64,000 nt of DNA, taken from positions 1,176,001 through 1,240,000 of the forward strand of contig NZ_CP102931.1 in NCBI RefSeq assembly GCF_024734665.1, given 5' to 3'. A program made the position numbers and the translations under genes. Origin of the DNA: Variovorax paradoxus (GTDB lineage Bacteria > Pseudomonadota > Gammaproteobacteria > Burkholderiales > Burkholderiaceae_C). This document shows, in pieces, positions 58,601 to 64,000 of this stretch. The notes beneath the pieces are model-generated. The model had not been told where the DNA came from. It was given only the letters and a program-made list of their open reading frames with translations, and searched no databases. Positions within the stretch are counted from its first letter, which is position 1; each line of letters opens with the position of its first letter.

Positions 58601-60147
58601 CCAATGCCAACGTCACCTGGAGCGTGGGCTACAGCGCGGTGGGGCGCATCGTGAGCTTCAACGCCACGGGCAACACGGCCGGCTTCGGCTACGACGCCAA
58701 CGGCAACCGCAGCAGCACCACCCGGGCACTCAATGGCACGAGCACCAACCGCACCTACACGGTGGGGTCAGCAAGCAACCAGCTCACGGGCTTCACCCAG
58801 ACCATCAACGGCGCGAGCAGCACCAGCGTCACCTACGGCTACAACGCCAACGGCGACCTGCTCACCGATGGCCTGCGCAGCTACACCTACGACGCTGAAG
58901 GCCGGCTGGCGGCAGCGACGACGGGCGCGACCGATGTCAGCCCGACCACGCGGTATGCGCACAACGCGCTGGGGCAGCGGGTGTTCAAGACGGAGCCGCT
59001 GTATCCGCCCAGCCAGGGCGATGAGGCCGACCCGGGCTTCATGCAGAGCCTGATCGCGTTCTTCACGAAGCTGTGGAGCCCGGCCAACAACCAAGCAGAG
59101 CAGTTGGGCTACGCGTATGTCTACGACGAGCAGGGCACGCTGATCGCGGAGGTGGGCAGCGGGGGCACGAACAGTGCGGGGCAGAGCCAGTACATCTATC
59201 TGCCGACGGGCAATGGGCCGATGCCGATTGCGGCGGTGATCAATGGCAACACCTACGCCGTTCACAGTGACCACCTGAACACGCCGAGGAAGCTGACGAA
59301 CGCAGACGGCCAGGCTGTCTGGCAGTGGGGCTACAGCGCGTTCGGGGAGGACAAGCCGACGCTGGCGAGGTACCGGTTTGCCAACACTGAAACAACACCA
59401 AACCCGGGCACCACGAGCATCTCGGAGGTGAAGTTCAACCTGAGGTATCCGGGGCAGTATGCGGATGAAGAGTCGGGGCTGTTCTACAACGGGTACAGGA
59501 CCTACATCCCGACCATCGGGCGGTATACGCAGGGCGACCCTATCGGGCTCGATGGTGGATGGAATCGGTTCGGCTATGTCGATGCGGACCCTCTGAATTG
59601 GGCTGATCCAGATGGATTGGCAGCGAAGCCCATGCAGCCACTTGATTTCGAGCCAATGCGAGGCGGCGGTGGTGGCCCGGGTGGTCCAACTGGACCAGTT
59701 GGCGGTGGGAATGGGCTGACGGGGGTCGGTCGTGGCGGCGGTGGTGGCACCGGTGGCGGCGGTAGTGGTACCGGTGGTAGTAGCGCCAGTGGTGGATTTT
59801 GTCCTCGGCTGCCGCAAGATGTTCGTGTAAACCCAACGCCGCCCCCACCGCTGCCGACCAATCGTCCAATCGGTAAGAGCCCAACCCAGAATCAGGCGGC
59901 GCAGGATGAAGTTAGGCGCATGCGTGAGGCTAACTATCGTGATATACGAGTTAACCAACAGCAAGTAGATGCGAACGGGACGCGAGTTGGAATCGGTCGG
60001 CCTGATGTTCAGGGTACAAACCAGGCCACAAGGAGGAGAGAGTATGTTGAATTTGATGGATCAAATTCAAATCGCGGCCCTGGGCACGCTGATCGACTCA
60101 ATGCAAATGATCCGAATGGATTGGTCGATCTACGAAGAATAGATTGA
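55630..60147 (+). CDS. Rhs/YD-repeat polymorphic toxin with Sec signal
   Basis: 1505 residues. A signal peptide (about 1-33, ending AFA) is followed by an N-terminal region with a DUF6531-like entry (NPIDLVTAEKYRNEVDW). Many YD repeats follow (GNxxxxTYDxxGRL style), then the Rhs core (DHLNTPRKLTNADGQAVW to DPLNWADPDGL, about residues 1213-1329). After the core come a Gly-rich linker (about 1340-1390) and a variable C-terminal domain with NRPIGKSPTQNQ, RPDVQGTN, YVEFDGS and GPGHADRLNANDP. No PAAR/VgrG or T6SS-like N-terminus is present, so export by Sec is suggested. The C-terminal part is likely the toxin; RPD...EFD hints at a nuclease, at low confidence. Candidate immunity genes follow at once. 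Confidence 0.92.
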   Translation: MSKEIARGIRGLRYIVRGVFAIYIVVLCGGAFAGPNSTWSFTTQADAEADCLRTIGMPNQGWLSATCTLSSGYYVGYYNWYTLLITRDTGVYEQWNLFPGLQPKPCAQCEKSAKTEAALSATQPAPGQSCRADGLFTKNPIDLVTAEKYRNEVDWRDSGPSPLGFSRIYRSNWGFDPNHPNVGLGQSWTHSYAFRLVATPSGNPVDVAVVAPEGNVRLFSRSSNSTSWITTGSGDSLTQLSSGGWFYQRADDNVVLTFDAAGKIVSQMERNGWITTFAYDSTDRLAVVANGFGRSLVISYNSLGQLGSIVTSDARLIGYSYDALGRLSSVTRADGTSRTFLYENTAFPQALTGINSESGDRWGTFTYDAKGRPITSELAGGAERYEVAYPANSNPGSTVKDPLGTTRTYWYDTRERSAVVTSGSLPSSDGAADASSRVQNTYGLTTSETDFKGSVTTTTWDTARRLPTTVVYASGTPDARTVTTQWHSTFSLPILVTESGRTSAYNYDALGNTLSRTITDTATNKAQLWQWTYNTSQLVDTATEPNGAVTSYTYDTRGNVLTSTNALGHVTTYTYDNANRVAGSTAPNGLVATYTYDLRDRLLTQTVGGQQTTITYKPFGNVETVTLPTGLVQTYTYDAAHRLTGWSNNRGESGTYTLDGMGNRTAEQIKDSAGNVAWSVARTINSINRLSSKTEGTNQTESFEYDGNGDLGRTKNALNQYTQYGLDRLRRLKDFTNAEGRTASFKYNALDAVTEAKDFKGVATAYTRDAQGNATAESSADTGGASTQYDNLGLPSQITDALGQATTITRDALGRPTGLVFADGKTTTLRYDLTANSKGYLSEIVDRSGTTEYTRDTFGRVTLKKQTLANGSVQQVSYAYNPNGTLASIGYPNGGGVLTHSYDSTGRLTGLSLNGNPLVTGIAWNPLGQPTAWSWAFASPSIAASRTYDTAGRLTATEFSSYTYDAAGRITSLTQNLYQPGDTDPTHSTVANANVTWSVGYSAVGRIVSFNATGNTAGFGYDANGNRSSTTRALNGTSTNRTYTVGSASNQLTGFTQTINGASSTSVTYGYNANGDLLTDGLRSYTYDAEGRLAAATTGATDVSPTTRYAHNALGQRVFKTEPLYPPSQGDEADPGFMQSLIAFFTKLWSPANNQAEQLGYAYVYDEQGTLIAEVGSGGTNSAGQSQYIYLPTGNGPMPIAAVINGNTYAVHSDHLNTPRKLTNADGQAVWQWGYSAFGEDKPTLARYRFANTETTPNPGTTSISEVKFNLRYPGQYADEESGLFYNGYRTYIPTIGRYTQGDPIGLDGGWNRFGYVDADPLNWADPDGLAAKPMQPLDFEPMRGGGGGPGGPTGPVGGGNGLTGVGRGGGGGTGGGGSGTGGSSASGGFCPRLPQDVRVNPTPPPPLPTNRPIGKSPTQNQAAQDEVRRMREANYRDIRVNQQQVDANGTRVGIGRPDVQGTNQATRRREYVEFDGSNSNRGPGHADRLNANDPNGLVDLRRID

Positions 60148-60157
60148 ATTGCCGCTT

Positions 60158-60850
60158 ATGAGTCAAAGTTTTTATGATCGAATCCTGGTCGGAGGATTTT
60201 GTGCTTTCAAAACCGATTTGAAGTTACTCGCCGAGGTTTTTTCCGAATGGCAAAATAATGTAGTTCTTTCTTCGGTGCCAGACAAGGTTGTTATTGAAAA
60301 ATTGAGCGGAGCGCCCAGTCAACTTCTCGACATCATCAATCCTTTGGTTTCCCCGGTAATAACAAAATGGTTGTTTTTAGAGATTGGCAACGGATGGATT
60401 CTTGCAGTCGACAATGGGCGAGGAGGCACGGATGCTGGCATTGCGCCAATTTTATCGAGGAAATGTGAATGTCTCGCGATAAGAGTTTTGTCTGTCCTTC
60501 ATACATTTAATGCTAAAAATGGCTCGGGCCGATATGGCGCAGAGATTTTTGAATCATATTTGAATGGTGATGAGACGAGAGTAATATATTGCGCCAATGA
60601 TGGTGGGAAATGGAAGTTTGGCCAAAGTGGGGTGCCTTATTCAATTGAAGACGTAAGCCGGTACAGTCAAAAGCCAATTCGCGAGCGCTTTACTCAAAAA
60701 GAACTACAGGTCATTTTGCAGCACCTCGATGTGCACGCCGATCGATTGAGAGAAAATACAACAAGCCATACTGTCGGTTTTCTGGTCACAAGAATAGGGC
60801 CAGCTTTCGGAGAGTACAAAGAATACAGCGAGCGTTTTGGCGAGGACTAA
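60158..60850 (+). CDS. Candidate immunity protein for the Rhs toxin
   Basis: 230 residues, soluble, no signal peptide. The family is not recognised. The ATG lies 10 bp after the Rhs stop, and the low GC matches the toxin-encoding 3' end, the usual arrangement of a cognate immunity gene. The sequence mixes hydrophobic strands (KWLFLEIGNGWILAVDNGRG) with an acidic surface. A TTG at 60149 would add three residues. Function is inferred from position only. Confidence 0.7.
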   Translation: MSQSFYDRILVGGFCAFKTDLKLLAEVFSEWQNNVVLSSVPDKVVIEKLSGAPSQLLDIINPLVSPVITKWLFLEIGNGWILAVDNGRGGTDAGIAPILSRKCECLAIRVLSVLHTFNAKNGSGRYGAEIFESYLNGDETRVIYCANDGGKWKFGQSGVPYSIEDVSRYSQKPIRERFTQKELQVILQHLDVHADRLRENTTSHTVGFLVTRIGPAFGEYKEYSERFGED

Positions 60851-60911
60851 GGGGATTTTCTTCAATAGAGCACATCTCGAGAGAGTCCGCTTGTCCAGTT
60901 ATTGAGCATTC

Positions 60912-61346
60912 ATGGAACAAAAAATCGAAGTACCATCGCATGCAGAGTATCAAGCTATATTGGCACAGATTGAGCATGCTTCGGAATTGGCGTTGGCGGC
61001 TTCAGGCGTTTCTCTAGTGGGCAATCGAACTGATCTAGCAACGATTCAGAATGTCCTCGACTCTAAGCTCCTTGAGCCAGAGGCTACTTATTTGCTTCAG
61101 GCACTAGGTTTGGCTTTTGGCAGGATTTTTATCAAATCGCAAGATGATTATGAATGGTGCATGGTTGACGATGAGTATGGTCGAGATCCTGCAATTAGAT
61201 ATAAACAGACTTCGTTATTGTTATTTCCGCTGACAATAATTTCTAAGCGGTTTGAGCGAGGCGAAAATGTCAATGTGACAGAGATGTTCGAAAAGTTGCA
61301 GGAAACCGTCGACGATTTGCGAGCAAAAAACTATTCCACCGAATAA
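60912..61346 (+). CDS. DUF3806-like protein, possible second immunity protein
   Basis: 144 residues. The middle and C-terminal parts (LLQALGLAFGRIFIKSQDDY, WCMVDDEYGRDPAIRYKQTS, LLFPLTIISKRFERGENV) fit the DUF3806 family. Proteins of this family often stand next to polymorphic toxin genes, and here it follows the first candidate by 61 bp at similarly low GC. It may protect against the same or a previously carried toxin. Confidence 0.75.
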   Translation: MEQKIEVPSHAEYQAILAQIEHASELALAASGVSLVGNRTDLATIQNVLDSKLLEPEATYLLQALGLAFGRIFIKSQDDYEWCMVDDEYGRDPAIRYKQTSLLLFPLTIISKRFERGENVNVTEMFEKLQETVDDLRAKNYSTE

Positions 61347-61530
61347 TCGTCGTGTCGAGTTGATGTGGCTGATAAAGCGGGACGGAGAGCTACCCGGCGA
61401 AGACTTGGGTCATGACTCCCTGCTGGTCAGGGCTGGGTCACTGCCGGTTTGGTGACGCCGGCCCTAAGCTTTGAGCTTTCTAGAACTCTGTTGGGCAGAC
61501 GCACCCAAGCATCAACAACCTTGAAGGCAT

Positions 61531-61845
61531 TCATTGCACGTCGCCTCCGCCCAAGGCAACACGCAGCGACTGCATCGTGATATCGGCTGTTGCGATCCGC
61601 CGCTGCAGTTCCTCATTGACCACCCGCACCAACGCGCTAAGTTCGGTGCGTGTCGGATAAACCTCTTCCGTATCGTTCACTCCCTGTGGAACGATGAGCT
61701 TCTCGAGGCCCGCATACGCGCGCTGCACCTCGTGAAGACTGTCGATGTCATCGCATGCCTGTAGCGCAAGCGATTCAACACTGGCAGTTTCAGAAGATTC
61801 GGGAAATGAAGAGACGTGCGCGGACGCGCGAGCGGATGCAGCCAT
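61531..61845 (-). CDS. Small protein of unknown function
   Basis: 104 residues from the ATG at 61845, with GGAGG 7 bp upstream, which decides it against longer frames. Mostly helical and acidic: SLALQACDDIDSLHEVQRAY, ELSALVRVVNEELQRRIATA. No membrane helix or known motif. It stands alone between the toxin cluster and the amidase gene, behind a structured upstream region. I do not recognise the family. Confidence 0.65.
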   Translation of the reverse strand: MAASARASAHVSSFPESSETASVESLALQACDDIDSLHEVQRAYAGLEKLIVPQGVNDTEEVYPTRTELSALVRVVNEELQRRIATADITMQSLRVALGGGDVQ

Positions 61846-62193
61846 GAATGGCCTCCAAACAGTTCGGTTTTGCATAAACCGCCGCACCCAACGCCAATTG
61901 GAGGCGGCAGCTCGAACAGGTTGGCGTACCGGGAACTGCTTGCGCAAACCGGCGAGCCTCGCGGCTCCCTGCTCGAGCCGCCAAAACTGGAGGCACGAAC
62001 GACAAAGCCGCAGAGTCTCTGCGAAGAAATCTGCGGCTTTCGTCGCAGCAGTTACTCGGGACGCCAATCCCGATCACGCCTGTTTTTGACATGACGGGCG
62101 CAGTATAGCCACGCAGACATCTGCGATCGAGAGGAGCGAGATGCCCCTGTGGCCCGCAGTTCCAACCCAAATGCCGGGTGGAACCTCCTCATT
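61846..62193. promoter_or_regulatory. Structured intergenic region upstream of the small unknown gene
   Basis: 348 bp with no gene. It contains an 11-bp perfect stem AAAGCCGCAGA (62004-62014) with TCTGCGGCTTT (62030-62040) and a 15-base loop, plus several shorter G/C-rich arms between 61880 and 61990. The stem could be the end of the amidase transcript (minus strand) or part of the leader of the gene at 61845. No known riboswitch class was recognised. Confidence 0.5.
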
Positions 62194-63606
62194 TCAGCCC
62201 GTTGAGCGAAACCCTTCGTCCCACAGCGCAGGCCATGGAAAGGCCTCCTCATACTGCATGGCCAATGCCAGCAGTTCGGCATCGTGGCCGGCCGATGCGA
62301 CCAACTGGATGCCGGTCGGCAGGCCCTCTGCATGCGCGCTTGGCAATGCAATGGCCGGCAGGCCCGCGGCATTGGCGAAGGCGGTGAAGACGGCATGCCC
62401 GCGCGGGCCGACTTCCGTGTCCGCAATCCGCTCGGGGTGGCTCTGCTCGCAGGGCCAGGGCAGGGCGGCCGTCGCCGGTGTGAGGATGAAGTCGTAGCGG
62501 GCGAAGACGACTTCCATCTGTCGCTCGAGCTCACGCACTTCCGCCAGTACATCGAACAGGCCGGATGCATCGAGCTTCAGGCCGGCGTCGAAATTCGCCT
62601 GCGCGACCGCGCCGCAGCGTGAGAGATCCGGGTGAACGCCTTCGGGCAATCCGAACTCGGGCCATTGCCATGCGCGCTGGAGCATCCAGGCGAGCCCTGC
62701 ATTGGAAAGCGTCGGCCACAGTGCGTTGATCGCCTCCGACCAGTTCACCTGCTGTTGTGCTTCGTCCACTGCATGCCCCAACGCGGCGAAACCTTCGGCC
62801 GCGCGACGCACCGACGCGGCGATGCGAGGGTCGACGGCATGGGTGCCGAAGCGGGGCACGAAAAGAATGCGAGACAGCGAGGGCCGGCTGGCCTCCAGGC
62901 GCGATCCCGCGATCGCCGCCGTCAGATGCTGTACGTCTTTCACGCAGCGACCGATTCCGCCGGCCACTTCGTAGTCGAGGAATATCTCGGGCAAGCTGCG
63001 CTCCCTGCGCACGAGGCCCCGCGAAGGCTTGAATCCCACAAGACCGCAATGCGATGCAGGCCGGCGGATGGAGCCGCCGCCATCGGTAGCCAAGGCCAGC
63101 GGCCCCAGGCCCGCCGCGACCGCCGCCGCAGCGCCGCCCGACGATCCGCCCGGCGTCAGCGCGGTGTGCCAGGGGTTCCGGGTCGTGCCGTGCAGGGCGT
63201 TGGAGGTGTAGCCCTGCATCGCGAATTCAGGCAGGTTCGATTTGCCGAACAGCACGGCGCCTGCCGCGCGTAGGCGCGCCACGGGCAGCTCGTCGTGCGA
63301 CGCGACAAAGCCCTGCAGCAGCTTGCTTCCCCACGACGTGGGAAGACCCGCGACGTGCATGTTGTCCTTGACGCTCATTGGCACGCCGTCGAGCGGGCCC
63401 AGCGGCCGGCCGGTGGCCCAGCGTGCCGCGCTGGACGCCGCCGCGCGCCGCGCACCTTCCCGGTCGAGTGCCACGAAGGCGTTGAGCGACGGCTCGCAAA
63501 CCTCGGCGCGTGCCAGGCACGCCTGCAGCGCGTCGAGGGGCGTGAACAACTGCTTTGCGTACCCGGCGGTCAACTGCGCCGCACTGAGGCGCCATGGCTC
63601 GTTCAT
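62194..63606 (-). CDS. Amidase, amidase-signature family
   Basis: 470 residues. It hydrolyses an amide to acid plus ammonia with a Ser-cisSer-Lys triad. The Lys is seen in GVPMSVKDNMHVAG, the cis-Ser in the TPGGSSGGAAAAVAAG loop and the nucleophile region is ATDGGGSIRRPASHCG. It is close to the AtzF/GatA-like amidases but has no glutamyl-tRNA context. The ATG at 63606 lies 14 bp after the stop of an amino-acid binding-protein gene, so uptake and cleavage of an amide may be coupled (inference). Confidence 0.93.
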   Translation of the reverse strand: MNEPWRLSAAQLTAGYAKQLFTPLDALQACLARAEVCEPSLNAFVALDREGARRAAASSAARWATGRPLGPLDGVPMSVKDNMHVAGLPTSWGSKLLQGFVASHDELPVARLRAAGAVLFGKSNLPEFAMQGYTSNALHGTTRNPWHTALTPGGSSGGAAAAVAAGLGPLALATDGGGSIRRPASHCGLVGFKPSRGLVRRERSLPEIFLDYEVAGGIGRCVKDVQHLTAAIAGSRLEASRPSLSRILFVPRFGTHAVDPRIAASVRRAAEGFAALGHAVDEAQQQVNWSEAINALWPTLSNAGLAWMLQRAWQWPEFGLPEGVHPDLSRCGAVAQANFDAGLKLDASGLFDVLAEVRELERQMEVVFARYDFILTPATAALPWPCEQSHPERIADTEVGPRGHAVFTAFANAAGLPAIALPSAHAEGLPTGIQLVASAGHDAELLALAMQYEEAFPWPALWDEGFRSTG

Positions 63607-63620
63607 GTCGTGGGCGCGCC

Positions 63621-64000
63621 TTACTGCGGCAAATCGCCGGCGGGGCGGCCCAGCCACTTGACAGCCAGCTTGTCGAGTTCGCCGCTCTTCTTCGCATCGA
63701 GCAAGATCTCGTTGACCTTGAGCCGCAGCGCGTCCTCTCCCTTGGCCACGCCGACGAAGTTCGGGGAATCCTTCAGCACGAACTTGAGCTCGCTCCCAAG
63801 TTGCGGGTTCTTCGCCATCATGGTGCTCGCCACCTGGGCGCTGGTTGCCACCAGCTGCGTCTGTCCGGCGACAAAGGCCGAGATGGTCGCGTTGTTGTCC
63901 TCGAAGCGGCGCAACTCCACGGAGGCCGGTGCCACCTTGGTGAGTTCCGCGTCGTCCACGGAGCCGCGCGTGACGGAGATGGACTTGCCCGCGAGCTCGG
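63621..64000 (-). CDS. Amino-acid ABC transporter substrate-binding protein (partial, 5' end beyond window)
   Basis: Only the C-terminal 125 or so residues are in the window; the frame stays open to the right edge. It matches SBP_bac_3 C-terminal lobes: ELAGKSISVTRGSVDDAEL, ELRRFEDNNATISAFVAGQT, KFVLKDSPNFVGVAKGEDA, SGELDKLAVKWLGRPAGDLP. It is a different protein from the binding protein at 9869-10696. It is probably followed in one operon by the amidase gene. Confidence 0.9.
   Translation of the reverse strand, partial: ELAGKSISVTRGSVDDAELTKVAPASVELRRFEDNNATISAFVAGQTQLVATSAQVASTMMAKNPQLGSELKFVLKDSPNFVGVAKGEDALRLKVNEILLDAKKSGELDKLAVKWLGRPAGDLPQ

Noticed and set aside
61400..61465. GTCAC/GTGAC-type small hairpin after the DUF3806-like gene
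   Set aside because: The stem is short and no T tract follows, so it is not listed as a terminator.
61571..61606. GCCGATAT on the minus strand inside the small unknown gene, resembling a sigma-28 -10 box
   Set aside because: No TAAAG/TCAAG-like -35 lies 11 bp upstream; it falls inside coding sequence.

Overview
The window is high-GC DNA that reads as a beta-proteobacterium of the Comamonadaceae, most like Variovorax. The grounds are gene content and protein style: a cyo-type quinol oxidase, FabV enoyl reductase, a Bug/TctC binding protein paired with a porin, a split flgAMN / flgBCDEFGHIJ-KL flagellar locus, and short C/G-rich palindromic elements between genes. The genus is inferred from memory; no search was run.

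Layout. (1) 1-4079, minus: cyoABCD. cyoE would lie off the left edge. (2) 4.2-10.7 kb: an MFS transporter, a HAD phosphatase and a small unknown gene (+), then a polar amino-acid ABC transporter operon (minus) that ends in a 2-oxoglutarate/Fe(II) oxygenase. (3) 10.9-19.6 kb: housekeeping genes: fabV, a truncated haemoglobin with a flavin reductase, smr and radC, an FKBP isomerase-ispH-PLP dehydratase operon, a VOC protein, serS and tRNA-Ser(CGA). (4) 19.7-29.1 kb: a porin and Bug protein, then a large YadA-like trimeric autotransporter with a TpgA-like BamE/OmpA lipoprotein. An AT-rich intergenic region follows, then an unknown gene and an Sfp-type phosphopantetheinyl transferase. (5) 29.4-55.2 kb: the flagellar/chemotaxis region. 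flgA, flgM and flgN run leftwards. They are followed in the same direction by two unexpected genes: a YadA anchor with no passenger, and a winged-helix regulator whose receiver lacks the phosphorylation residues. flgB-flgJ run rightwards. Between flgJ and flgK sit two cheW genes, six chemoreceptor genes and a 93-residue receptor remnant made only of the two membrane helices. (6) 55.6-61.3 kb: a Sec-exported Rhs/YD-repeat polymorphic toxin with two candidate immunity genes, visibly lower in GC. (7) 61.5-64 kb: a small unknown gene, an amidase and the 3' part of an amino-acid binding protein.

Three good sigma-28 (FliA) promoters can be read directly, each with an 11-bp spacer. They lie before flgM (31513-31539, minus), before the second cheW (44076-44102, plus) and before flgK (51889-51915, plus). 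They place flgMN, the receptor cluster and the hook-junction genes in the late flagellar class. By position they also place the headless YadA anchor and the pseudo-receiver regulator there.

The most unusual element is therefore the tail of the flgMN operon: a mini outer-membrane trimeric barrel plus a phosphorylation-independent regulator under apparent late flagellar control, about 3 kb from a full-size adhesin. This may link motility to surface attachment, but that link is inference.
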